A stretch of DNA of 64,000 bases from Calendula officinalis (taxonomy: Eukaryota > Streptophyta > Magnoliopsida > Asterales > Asteraceae). The position numbers and the translations under genes are program-made. This document shows, in pieces, positions 30,661 through 42,620 of this stretch (positions within the stretch are counted from its first letter, which is position 1; each line of letters starts with the position of its first letter). The notes under the pieces were generated by a model. The model made no database searches. It was not told the origin of the DNA and saw only the letters and a program-made list of their open reading frames with translations. The DNA is taken from the NCBI GenBank assembly GCA_963853835.1, contig OY970820.1, positions 17,973,873-18,037,872 of the forward strand. Reading direction: 5' to 3'.

Positions 30661-33635
30661 TGTAACGCCCCAAAAATTTGTATTAATTAAATAATATTAT
30701 TTTTAATCACATTTTTATTATTTATAATTTATATTATTCAGGCGACCTGTAATTAGGCGGTCCGTTTTAGTAGACATTTTTAGTTATTTTGGACCGCTTA
30801 ATTAATAGTATGAGTTGGGTTATATTCTTTCGAGTTAGGCCGGCCGAAGGCCAAGGCCTAGCCTATACTATCTTGATCGGCTATTCCACAATTGGGCCTT
30901 AACTAGCCAAGTTGCCATCTAACATTCTTTGTCCAATCCATGTTCTGTCAAGCACAACTCTTTAGATACGTCCTCTTGAGCATGTGGTTTTAATATTGGA
31001 TTGTTTAGTCCACGTTTCACTCTGCACATGTCCATAATCGAGTGAAGTCCAGCCCATTAATCTTTGTGTTGTCGGTTTATAGTCTAAGAGTTTTCTTGTC
31101 CATTAAGCTTAAGCCCAAGCCAAATAATACTTAAACTCAGATTAACCTAATTATTCCTCATTTGCTCCTCACCCCATACGGTCGAATCCCTCTTTGTCCC
31201 AACCCTCTATTCCTACTTTTCGATTAAGATCTCAGCCACATCCTTCTATTGTGGCGTACAACTTGTGAAGAAATAAAGAAAAAGAAGAACCCTTGATGCT
31301 CTTTTTATCAATCACGTGATTGGTGTATTAATTTCCATATTTTTGGGTGTAAAGGAGGTGACCGACTCCCTCATGTCGGTGGTGCTTATCCCATTCCTTT
31401 TTGTCTAGTTGAGAAAATAGAGTAAGCATCTAGCAAGTTCTTTTCTTTCCACCAAGGAATTAAGTAGCTGCTGAATCACTATTGTGGGCAGTGGCCAGTT
31501 AAAATCATTGAAGAGACATTACAACTTGGAAGTTTAATTAAGTGAATAAGTCATGAATCAATTTCAGTGGCCTTCTTTTGCGTGTCTCAACCGAGCAAAG
31601 AACCTCAGCCCAATCGTTCTTCTTCCTCCAGCCATTGCACTCGACATTAACTATATACTCATGTTTCCATTCTTTCTGTTGCACGATGGGACCAAGCAGA
31701 AATCATAGTGGTGCGCAGGTGGTGCTTAATCAACCGGAGGTGTTCATGAGCTAGTTGTTTCTTTTGGTAGTTCCCTTGTTTCTCTTTCTCGATTTAATTA
31801 TTTTGGTGCCTGATTATCCAGTTTATTGATGTAGTGTTGTTATTTTGTTTTTCCGGGTCAAACCTGAGATTGAGCAAAATCTCATAGCCGAGCAATCCCG
31901 AGTTTGTTCTTGATCGAGCAGAAGTGAAACCGTGACCAAACCATAGTCGTTGAGCAGGATTTTCTGAGCATATTATCGTGCATATGTTTCGGTAGTTCTC
32001 CGCCATTGTTTTACCTTTTGTTTTCGCTTAATTTTCCCGTGACTTGTTGATATCGAGGCTAACCAAGTTGTTGCAGAAATGCGAGGTTCGGGACTGTTCC
32101 CGAGCCGTGATTGTAAGTCAATCTCGATGGTTAAAATCATTGGTTATTCTAGACCGTTAAAATGTTGATCGTCCTCGTTTCTAGATTTTAAATCGAGCTT
32201 AGTTAAAACTGTTTTGGGCTATATTCGTGGCTGTCTTGGTCGTCATCATAGTGACTACTGATTTTGGTCAAGTGTCGGGTGTCTCGGGAATATGCTGGTT
32301 GATGTCGGGATTCAAACCGGGTTTTATTCAACATGATGAATTTTCTAGCAGAATCTGTCCTCCGAGTTTAGGTCTGTTTTTGACACACTTAAAATACGTT
32401 TTTTTGATTTTTGGCCCGTGCTGGTCACTAGTTTTTTCTGAGTCCTCTTTCCAATGCCGCTAACGGCTCGTTAATCTGCTTTACGATTTAAAAGTTATTG
32501 ATGTTTTAGTAAGCCTTCGCTGGATAGTTTTCGGTTCAGCTATTCTGTCTCGCGAGCCTGTTTTGAGCCTTTTCTGTTTGGATCTAGCTTCCGAAGCCTT
32601 CTGTAAAATTGTAGTCCTCTGAGTCATTTAACTACTGTAAAAATTTGATTAATATCTAGTGAGCGGTTTGAGAGTTATAGCCGTTCCCGCGAAAGTGCTG
32701 AGTGCTGTTTAGTTTCTGCTGAAACAACCTTGGAGCCTATCCTAACCCGAGCTTCCTTGTATCTTGTAGGACCTTCTAGGACCGGTTAGAGACGCTCTTC
32801 AGTACCGTGGATATTTAGGAGCTTACGGTTATTCGAGGTGAGTATTCTCACCGTGTATTCAGTTATAACGATACGTGCATGACTCATATGGTTAACTGTT
32901 TTGATCTGTTGTACTTTCTGTGTGTTGATCTGTTATCTGAGTGACTGTTTTTGCATACTACTGATCTGAGACGGACGTGCCGAGTATCTGAGCCGGTACC
33001 AAGTCATTTTGTGCTACTAAGTGATAGGGCTATATGTGTGGTTTATGTTAGGAGTTGGAAACATAAAAATAATTAATAAATCTCAGTGGAAATTCTGTGT
33101 GGTAGCCTGAGTGCCAAATTCTGTGTGGGCCCTTGTGGCAAATTCTGTGTGGGCCCTTGTGGCAAATTCTATGTGGGCCCTTGTGGCATTTTAGTGTAAG
33201 GAGAGGCGAGGTTGATCTCTCGACTCGAGTTACACAAGCGCGCTATATAAATTTAAAAGATACAAAAACTGTGAAATTAACTTAGTGGTAATTGATTAGG
33301 AGTTCACCTGTGTGCCCTCATGTATTGTATGTTGTAGTTGTTTGCATTTTGAGTTTATTCACTCAGCTTCCCCGCTGACCCAAAAACTCCCTCCCATTTT
33401 TCAGGTACTAGCAAAGGAAAAGAGAAGGTGGACGGTTGACGGTTGACTACTGTACTACTTCTGAGTGCTGATGTGAACCGTTTTTATTATTTTAAAACTC
33501 TGAATTTATTTAAGACTTTTCCGCATTTAATACATTTTATATTAAACAATTATTTTTGGGATTATTATGGAACCTTTTTTATTATAATTTTGTTTTCAAA
33601 AATTTTAAAAATCTTGTAAATTTTAGGGTGTTACA
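30661..33635 (+). repeat. 3' LTR of gypsy-type element 1 (2975 bp)
   Basis: Same ends and repeats as the 5' LTR. The main difference is a short duplication of GACGGTTGAC near 33431. Confidence 0.9.
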
Positions 33636-33640
33636 GTTTT

Positions 33641-34237
33641 AAAGCGTTAAGATGAGGTTCCCTTGGTTCATGCATAAAAAAACAAATTTGCTGAACGGCG
33701 TAAGCGATATCTGGCCGTGTGAAAGTGAGATACTGAAGGGCACCAGCTAAACGGCGATATGTCGTGGGGTCTGCCAGTAACGAACCATCAGTGGCACTTA
33801 ATTTCGAGTTGGTATCGGCTGGGGTGGCGACTGGTTTGCAATTTTCCATGTGAGCGCGCTTCAAAATAGATTCGACATATTTAAAAACATGCCCTTATGT
33901 GACCGTGTGACTGCGATGCCCAAGAAATAAGATAAACTACCAAGATCTGTCATTTCAAATTCACGTTTGAGATTAATGATAATTTTGGTTTGCAGCCCAG
34001 TAGATGAGGAGGTGAGAACGATGTCAACGACATAAAGCAGTAAATATGCCATATCCTGTTTGTGACGGTATATAAATAGAGATGTGTCACTTTTGCTGCA
34101 AACAAAACCCGTAGTGAGAAGGTGTTTTGCAAACCGTTGATACCAAGCTCGTGGTGCCTGTTTAAGACCATATAAAGATTTCCGCAACTTGCAAACATAG
34201 TTAGGAAAAACATGGTGACTAAATCCCGGGGGTTGAT
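33641..34237 (-). pseudogene. Copia reverse transcriptase fragment (Ale-like)
   Basis: Encodes, 5' to 3' on the minus strand, PPGF, FPNYVCKLRKSLYGLKQAPRAWY, the catalytic block, FEMTDLGSLSYFLGI, then after a frameshift near 33861-33890 CKPVATPADTNSKL and RRLAGALQYLTFTRPDIAYAVQQ. The catalytic YVDD is altered to YVVD, so the enzyme is inactive even apart from the frameshift. Cut at 34238 by the next element. Confidence 0.85.
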
Positions 34238-34405
34238 TGTAACGACCCGAAATTTGTAAATAAATAAATTATATAAAAATATGATAAATAAGGATAAATC
34301 ATTTAAAGAACGTACGAATTGGTTTCATGTCATTTGGACACCGTATGAGAAAGTTATGGACGAAACCGTGTCGAAGGAAACAACAAAAAGTGCAAACCTG
34401 CACAA

Positions 34406-34551
34406 TTCGTGTCACAAAGATTTGGGTTCGTGGCACGAAGTGAGACAGAAACTTGTTGTCGTGATCTGCTGAACGTGAAGTTTCAATTTCGTGTCACGAA
34501 GATAGCCCCGCCAAACCTCGTGCCACGAAGAATTGATTTCGTGCCACGAAG
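34406..34551 (+). repeat. Five copies of a TTCGTGNCACGAAG palindrome
   Basis: Copies at 34406-34419, 34427-34440, 34488-34501, 34517-34530 and 34538-34551; the first and fourth each have one change from the consensus. Each is a self-complementary 14-mer apart from the centre, so the segment can form several small hairpins or bind a dimeric factor. Confidence 0.85.
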
Positions 34552-35028
34552 GTGACCTGGACAACATAAATCGGTATTTTTGCCATTTGTGCACATTCCA
34601 AACCCTAGAACTTTCTCTCATAGTGTGTATATGCGTTTTGGGTGGAAAAGTGCTGTTGGAACCGATTTTCACCCTCAATCTTGAATATTCTTGCTCTATT
34701 GTTGAAGTATAAGGTAAATCTCTACTCCTTTTAGTTATGGATGATATTTTTGGGTGAAAATGGTGAAGTATGCAAACCCTAGTTGGAGGGTTTGTAATTG
34801 GTGATGAAATTGGGTATATATAACTTAGATCTACAACATATTGTCAAGGAAAATGTGTTCATAACGTGGATTTGATGATTATCTAGCTAGTTATGTACTT
34901 TATTTGGGGAAAAATGGTGGTTTGGGTAACCTACCAAGTTATCTTTGGGGAAGATGACTAAGATGAGTGTAGAACACTCATTGTAAGCTTGTAAACATTG
35001 TGTGTAAGTTAAATTTGAGATTTGTTGA

Positions 35029-35526
35029 TGTTAAGGCAAAAAGCCTTACCCCTTTAGGCTCTTAAGATAACAAAACAACCTAGACTAGCTTAGAATAGTT
35101 TATAGAATTAAACAGCTAAGTTTAGGCGTGATACTGAGTGGGCAGTATTGGCCACTCAGTATCAGTACTCAGTATTGGAAAACCAATAACGAGTAGAAGG
35201 ACTGAGTTACATTTTCACATGTAACTGACTAAGATCAAATCCCTTGATCTTAGTCATTTTCCTTGTACAGTCCTTCGGTTACTCATTTGCCCATTATGTA
35301 AGATCTCTATATCATTATAAATAGAGATCACTTTGCAAAGGAGAACTTACCAATTTACGTATTCACTTTCATACATTTGTAGTTGATCAGTGGACTTGTT
35401 ATTCCGCAACAAGCCACACTTAGTGGATTTATACATTGACTATATTCTTGTGTTATCACTTTAATATTTCATAAAGTATAATAATCTATCAATTTACTTA
35501 TAAAACCAGGGTGTTGTGACCTAACA
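35029..35526 (+). repeat. 5' LTR of copy B
   Basis: TATAAATA at 35316-35323 lies in the loop of GATCTCTAT...ATAGAGATC. ACTGAG/CTCAGT motifs cluster at 35131-35215. Confidence 0.92.
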
Positions 35527-35624
35527 AATGGTATAAGAGCAGGCTAAATAAATCCTTATTTAGTCGATCTATTACCCTGGCAGCCATTCCTTACACATAT
35601 CCTTCCCAAACTCAAAAATCCAAA

Positions 35625-38174
35625 ATGTCTACTACAGTTGCACCAGTCATGTCTGGAAATGGAGTGCCTATCTTTGATGGCAAAGATTTCCATCAATGGA
35701 AGCTAAAAGCTCAATGGTATTTCGAATCTATTCATCATGAGATGCTCACTGTGCTAAATGATGGTCCCATCATTCCACAAACCGTGGAACACGTTGCAGC
35801 TACTGATGATGCTCCTGAGAGCACAAGAACAGTTCCTAAACTGAAGCATACATGGACGGATACTGACCGTCAGTTGTACAGTTTAGACTCCAGAGCAAAG
35901 GGGGTGATTGGTAATGCTGTTACCAAGGAAATACTGAATGCAATTATGAAATTGCCAACAGCAAAGGCTATGTGGGATAGCCTATCAGTCACCTATGAAG
36001 GCACACCCAAGGTGAAGTTGCAAAGAAAAAGCAACATGAGAAGAACGTATGAGAATTTCTTCTCAAATCCTAATGAAGACATCACCACTCTCTATAACAG
36101 GTTTAATACTGTTATTCATGATCTCATCAATGTAGGAATTGTGAAGTAAGAAGGAGAACTTGTTCAAAAATTTCTAGATAGTCTTCCTCAACAATTTCTT
36201 GATATGACAAACTCTGTCAACGCTGCTAACAACATTGAATCATACACTCTTCAAACTTTGTATGGTCTAATGTTGAATCATGAGGAGAACAATGTTGCAA
36301 GCCTGATCAACTGGAAGAAAACTGACAAGACTTCCACTGGCATGGCCCTAGTTGTGCAACAGGCCTATACTGTTACTGAGCCTGAAGAGCCAGAGGTTGA
36401 TCTTGCTGATGCAGAGGCAGAGGAGCTTGAAACTCAAATGGCTCTTATGTCTATGAAGCTGGGTCAGTTGAAGAAGAAGAGGCTTGGTGTTAGCTCTTCC
36501 AATACTGACCCAAGATCAGGTCTTTGCTATAGGTGTGGAAAGCCTAGACACATTGCTGCCAATTGTCATACTAAGTCAACTGAAACTGATCAGAATGACA
36601 AGATTGCATACCGAGCTAAACAGTATAGAGACAAGTATGTCAAGTTGAAGAACTGGAGCAAGGGCAAGGGTGCAGCAACGAATGGAGCACCTCATCAAGC
36701 ACTTTACTCTGAAGCTTGGATGGATGAAGAGCTTAGTGATGATGAGGAAGAAGTTGAAAACAAAGCCTTTATGGCTTTCACTGAAGAAGATTTGAAGAGC
36801 TCCTTTGAGAAGGATATCAAAGAAGCTGAGAGGATGAGTGTTCATACTGATTGGGATTCCACTCCGTTGTACAAGGTGAGTTCCTTTCAAACTTATTCAG
36901 TGAATGAAACAGAAAAGATTTTTGAGTACATGAGTTAGTACGGAAAGAAAAAGCTTTAAAATTAACTATTCTTGAACTTGATAGGGTAAATAATGAACAT
37001 TTAGATAAATTAGCAAAATTTAAAGATTTAGAATTTATTTTTCTTAAACTTACAAGACATTAACCAAAGATTAGCTGATAAAGCTCATTTACACAAATTA
37101 GAAAAACAAAAATTTGAAAACCATTGTAAATCTTGGGGAAATGCATCTATTAAAATAAATAAATGTCTAAATCAACAATTTCTAGAAAATGTGAGGGCTG
37201 CACTTGATGTTGATCCTCAGTTAAAAAATAGAAACAATTTTGCTGATTTATTTGAAGAATTTTCTGATATGAACCCTATTCAGTTTGTAAAAGCAAAAAC
37301 TTTTTGTGAAGTTGGATGTCAAACTGAGTCAGATGATGAGGATAAAATGACTTTTGATAAACCAATTGGTCCTTTCATCTGTTCAAAGTGTTATACTGAA
37401 CTACAAGAGCTCGGTATTGAATTTCCTGACAAAGAAATTTTTTATACTGACCTCGAAGTTGTGCAGTATGATACATCTGATGTTCCTCCATTTGAATTAT
37501 TATTTAATACCACTACTTTTGAGATATATAATGAAAATAAAACTACTTCTAGTCCTAGTGTTTTATCTAATACTGAAGTTGCAGGAACAAAAAAGTCAAA
37601 TACTCAAGAATCTAAAGAACTTGTTAAAGTTGTCATTGTAAAACATGATAATCAAAAATCAACTTCAACAGGATCTTCTAGTGGCAAAAACAAGAAGCCT
37701 AATAATAAAAATACTTCTTTACCAAATAAAAAGAAGAAACCACATCCATCTCCTTCTAAGCCAGCCAAAAAGAATATTAAAACACAATTAAAAAATGACA
37801 AAAATCACATTTTAAAATCTATTGGTGATCAGATCAAAGTTTTAAGTCAAAAGTTTGCAAAACTTACTCATACTGGTCAACCAAAAGTAAAACAATTTTC
37901 CAAAATACCTTATGAAAATATGTTCAGAAATAGACCTAGAAAATGTTATAGATGTCATCCTACTGGACATAAAGGAGATGAATGTTGGACTGATATCTCA
38001 AGTCCTAGGTACTCAGTACCAAAGAAAAGGAGAGAAACTAAGTCAATATCACCAAAGAAAACCTCCAAGGTTTCCCCTGAAGTGATACAGACCTCTTCAA
38101 CTAAAGAGATCAAGTCTATACCTGTTTCTCCTACCAAAGGTCCCATTCAAAAATGGGTTCCTAAAAAGAACTAA
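35625..38174 (+). pseudogene. gag: gag of copy B (disrupted)
   Basis: Collinear with the intact 857-codon gag at 4063-6636. Breaks: a GAG-to-TAA nonsense change at about 36147-36149, a frameshift near 36930-36950 in the coiled-coil part, and further small indels up to 37190. Both zinc knuckles survive in sequence, the first altered to CYRCGKPRHIAANC. The final TAA is 38172-38174, followed in the -1 frame by pol. Confidence 0.88.
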
Positions 38175-38179
38175 TCATT

Positions 38180-41100
38180 ATGTTGTGTCTTGTGCAGGGT
38201 GATAGAAAATGGTACCTTGATAGTGGCTGCTCAAGACACATGACTGGCAGTATGGAATACCTTCTAAACTATACACCAGAGAAGGGTCCTTCTGTCAAGT
38301 TTGGAGATGATTCAGTTGGAAAAACAAGAGGGTATGGAGTAATCAAGGCAGGTAACATAACTTTTAAAAGAGTTGCCTATGTAGAGGGTCTTAAACACAA
38401 TCTGCTCAGTATCAGCCGGACGTGTGATGATGACATTGAAGCTCCCTTTAGGAAGACTGCAGGAATTATCTACAATGACAAAGGGCAACCTGTACTCATT
38501 GCAAGAAGAGAAAAAGATGTGTATGTGGTCAACCTTTCTGAACTAGACCCTACTATTCGAGTTTGCCTGCTTTCTAAAGTCAATCCAGAACTGAACTGGA
38601 TGTGGCACAAGAAACTCTCTCACGTCAACTTCAGGAACAATAATGAGCTCAGTATGAGGAAGTTGGTGAGAGGGTTGCCCACAATTACTTATTCTAAAGA
38701 TAAGTTATTCTCAGCATGCGAAATGGGCAAGCAGAAGAAGAGTTCATTCAAATCTAAAGTCAACCATTCTATTAATGAACCTCTTACCATGATACATATG
38801 GATCTCTTTGGTCCTATCAGTACACCATCACTGGCCAAAAAGATCTATACATTAGTCTTGGTTGATGAATACTCAAGATACACTTAGGTCATCTTTCTCA
38901 AGACCAAATCAGATGCAACCACAGAAATTATTGCCTTTATCAAGAGAGAAGAACTTCAGAAAGGCAACAAGGTCAAACAACTAAGAAGTGACCATGGTAC
39001 TGAGTTCAAGAACTCAGTAGTTCAAGAACTCAGTATTAGCAGATTTCTGTGAAGAAAAAGGAATCGTACAAAACTTCTCTGCAGCCTACACACCACAACA
39101 AAATGATGTTGTGGAAAGGAAAAATAGAACACTAATTGAAGCTGCAAGAACTTTGGTATACCATGCTGGACTGGCACTGAGCTTCTGGGCAGAACCTGTA
39201 AACTGTGCAAATTTTACTCAGAACAGAGCTACCATAGTCCAGAGACATCAAAAGACTCCTTATGAGTTATACAATGGTAGGATTCCTAATGTGGAATACT
39301 TCCACATCTTTGGGAGTAAATATTTTGTACTCAGTACTAAACAAAATCTCAAAAAATTTGCTCCCAAAGCAAATGAAAGTGTGTTCATGGGCTACTCTCC
39401 ACACTCTAAAGCCTTCAGATTGTATGTCATTTCAACTGAGATGATTGTAGAATCCATCCATGTCACTTTTGATGAAAATCAGGATGTTCATTCTACTTCA
39501 GCAAAGGCAGACATTAGTGGCATAGAAATTTTATGCAATCCAGAAAACTCCATTGCTGAACAGCCCAAGTCTCACCCATACTATGTTGATCATGCTATGA
39601 GTGATACTGATCAATTCAAGACACAACATAACTCAAATGCAACAAATATTGAGGTTCCCATATCTGAGAACCCCAATACTAAGTTCCCAATAATTGATCT
39701 GAACAACTCCACCTTTGAAGAAGGTGAAGCTTCCAATATTTCTCAAGAATCCACCTCAAATCTGCAAAATGAAGAAGAACAGCAAACTGAACTGTCTAAT
39801 ACTGACCAGACTTCAGCTCAGTATCAGGCAGACAACACATCAGTACAGCAAGATATTGTTGACCTTGCTTCCAACGCTCCCTTAGGTAACAATCTGAGGG
39901 AACACATAGACCAATTGAACAAGGTGTTCACACAAGAAGGAAGTTAGATTTTGAACCTCAAGCTACTGCAAACTTTTGTTTCTTTTCAAGTTTCTTGTCT
40001 ACCATGGAACCAAAGAAAGCTGATGAGGCTTTATTAGATGAAGACTGGGTAGAAGCTATGAAAGAAGAGCTTACAGAGTTTGAGAGGAACAAAGTTTGGA
40101 ACTTAGTACCACCTCTTGTTGGCAAAACTATTATTGGTACTAAGTGGGTGTTCAGAAACAAGATAGACAAGGATGGTGTTGTCATTAAAAACAAAGCAAG
40201 ACTGGTTGCTCAGGGTTATAGGCAAGAAGAAGGTATTGACTATGATGAAACTTTTGCACCAGTTGCAAGAATTGAAGTTATTCGGCTGTATCTTGCATAT
40301 GCAGCTTTCAAGAACTTCAAAGTTTATCAGATGGATGTCAAGAGTGCCTTTCTCAATGGAAAACTACAAGGGAAGTTTATGTTAAACAACCACCAGGTTT
40401 TGTTGATCCTAAATTTCCTAACTATGTTTTCAAGCTTGATAAAGCTCAATATGGGCTCAAACAAGCTCCCAGAGCCTGGTATGATACCCTGTCTGACTAC
40501 CTAATTGAAAATAAATTTATAAGAGGTAAAATTGATAAAACATTATTTTGAAAAAGGAAAGGTTCTGACATCTTACTTATCCAGATATATGTAGATGATA
40601 TTATCTTTGGCTCCACTGACAAATCAATGTGTGACTATTTTGCCAAGATAATGTCATCTCAGTATCAGATGAGTATGATGGGAGAACTTACTTATTTTCT
40701 TGGTTTACAAGTTGATCAAAAGCCTGATGGCATTTTTATAAACCAAAGTAAGTATGTGCATGACATGCTAAAGAAATACAAATTTGAAATTTTATCTTCC
40801 ATGCACACTCCTATGGGTACTCAGGATAAAATAAGTAAAGATGAAGCTGGTAAGCCAATATGTCAATCCACATACCGAGGTATGATTGGTTCTTTACTTT
40901 ACTTAACAGCTAGCAAGCCTGATATCATGTTTGCAACATGCTTATGTGCTCGGTATCAGGCTGATCCTAAGGAATCACATATGAAAGCTGTTAAGGTATC
41001 CCAAAGACTCAAACTTTGACCTTGAAGGGTATACAGATGCAGATTTTACAGGTTGGATAGAAAAAGTACAAGTGGAGGATGTTAATTCCTTGGTGGAAGA

Positions 41101-42165
41101 CTAGTTGGTTGGTCATCCAAGAAGCAAAACCCAGTAGCAACTGAAGGATTTATGTGCACATATAAGTACACGTGTCACCGTGTCCAATGTTATAAGACAC
41201 TAAAGGGTCACAACGCTACACACCCAATAATGGACAACCGAATAAAGTAAGTTGTGTGGAATAATTAACTAGTTAAGTTAATTATAAAGAAGAGAATAAA
41301 TAATAATAAGTTAATTATTATTTGTGAGGATGGTTAAATATTAGGATAAGTATTTAACGAACAGTTAATTAATAGTTAATTAATTAACTAGTAAAAGTCC
41401 AAGTGTTTAAAGTGTTAATAGGAAGTTTAATTATGAGATTAATCATAATTAAACTCCAAGGACTTAACTGTAACCTAAGCACTTATAAATAAAGGCTTAA
41501 GGTTAAGGTTTAAGGGTTACACATTACAACACCACAAAACCCTAATCCCTCCTCTCCCTCTCCTCTTCGGCCGACGAACGAAAAGAACCCCAAAGGGGTT
41601 TTCGGCTTTTGTTGTTCGAGTTCGACGAACACACACACACACATACACAAGTTTGTGTATTGCTTTGTTGGTACAACGCGGTCTTACAGCGTGTCCAGGT
41701 GGTGCAGTAGCAATCTAAAGTTAATGTTCATCATCTCCTTCTTCTCGTGATCTCATTGACTAGTAGAGATCCAGTAATGTGGTATTCAAGTTCCGCCATG
41801 TGAATACTACAAGGTTTTCCTACAGCAACTTCCACAGCAGAAGCAGAATATGTTGCTGCAGGAAGTTGTTGTGCTCAACTATTATGGATGCAGTGTCAAC
41901 TCTTGGACTATGGGTTCAACTTTCAAAAGACACCCATTCATTGCGATACAAGAGTGCTATTGCTATCACTGAGAACCCAGTTCATCACTCAAGAACAAAG
42001 CACATTGATATCAGACACCACTTTATAAGATGTAATGTGGAAAAGGGTAAGGTTGAGGTAGATTTCGTCCCTACAGATGACCAATTGGCTGATGTGTTTA
42101 CTAAACCTCTCTCTGAGGAAAGGTTTATGTATTTACTAGGGCAATTGGGTATGCTGAACCCTTAA
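38180..42165 (+). pseudogene. pol: pol of copy B: protease, integrase, RT, RNase H (disrupted)
   Basis: Protease WYLDSGCSRHMTG near 38213; integrase HMDLFGP near 38799, then a TGG-to-TAG stop at about 38885 and a duplicated ACTCAGTA phrase at 39007-39035 that shifts frame; ERKNRTLIEAART near 39115; RT from about 39995 (KVWNLVPP, KARLVAQGYRQEEGIDYDETF); YVDD at 40588-40599; RNase H from about 41020. Relative to copy C, about 55 bp is missing near 40996, and a solo LTR interrupts RNase H at 41142. The frame ends ...LLGQLGMLNP at 42165. Confidence 0.88.
41142..41824 (+). repeat. Solo LTR inserted in RNase H of copy B
   Basis: 683 bp, TGAAGGATTT...TTTTCCTACA, flanked by a perfect 5-bp duplication GCAAC (41137-41141, 41825-41829). 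A TATA-like TATAAATA occurs at about 41484. There is no internal region, so an LTR-LTR recombination removed the rest. Orientation is uncertain; plus is assumed from the TATA box. It shares the phrase CTAAAGGGTCACA with the LTR at 58303-58967, hinting at a related family. Confidence 0.82.
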
Positions 42166-42620
42166 TTTTTCCTTAAAATTTTCTGATAGTGTCTGCTCAG
42201 TATTACTTCGAATACTGACCAACTCAGTATCACTCGTCTGGTTTATCAAAATTAAATATTTTTAATTTTTCATTAATTTATAGATTAAGTTAAATGTTTT
42301 CATAATTTTTAATTTTTTTTAATTTATTTTTTTTTAACTCGGTATTGGAAGTCCCGGAGTGTTAAAACTGATTCTAACCCTCATACTCCCCAACGGTAAC
42401 CTTTCTTAATAAGAAAGTTACCGTTGGAACAAGTTAAGGCTGTCATTTCAGCCGTTTTTACTTCCCAATACCATAATTATCGATAATTAAGTATAAATAA
42501 CCGTTTTTTTCAATTCCTTTAAAACTTTCTAACAGTTATTTCATTCTTTCTTCTTCGATTACTCTGTGCGATTAACAATTTTACACTTTCTTTGCAAGCA
42601 ATTTTCAATCTTAATCACAG
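42166..42620 (+). promoter_or_regulatory. pol-ORF3 spacer with hairpin and TATA-like box (copy B)
   Basis: Between the pol stop and the ORF3 ATG. A 38-base near-perfect stem-loop at 42390-42427 (CCAACGGTAAC ... GTTACCGTTGG, one bulged base) is followed by TATAAATA at 42492-42499, 122 bp before the ATG. Copy C conserves both. This could be a promoter for a separate ORF3 transcript; the role is inferred. Confidence 0.5.

Larger units (their letters stand above)
23750..33635 (+). mobile_element. Young, coding-poor gypsy-type element (LARD-like)
   Basis: LTRs 23750-26717 and 30661-33635 begin TGTAACGCCCC and end GGGTGTTACA. The target duplication GTTTT is perfect (23745-23749, 33636-33640). The primer site TGGTATCAGAGC is at 26721-26732. 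The LTRs differ at only about 20 places by eye in nearly 3 kb, so insertion is recent. The 3943-bp interior has no intact gene, only protease remnants. LTR ends and length fit the Tekay/Del chromovirus style; the remnants indicate descent from a Ty3/gypsy element. Confidence 0.88.
23190..34237 (-). mobile_element. Decayed Ty1/copia (Ale/Retrofit-like) element, split by two insertions
   Basis: RNase H lies at 23197-23744 and RT continues at 33641-34237, separated by the young gypsy-type element 23750-33635 and its duplication GTTTT. At 34238 the RT is cut again by another LTR element, and the 5' part (integrase, protease, gag) is not seen before the window ends. All coding parts are broken. 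Confidence 0.8.

Noticed and set aside
34406..34551. CRISPR-like array of palindromic repeats
   Set aside because: Plant nuclear context, irregular spacing and no Cas genes; the palindromes belong to an LTR.
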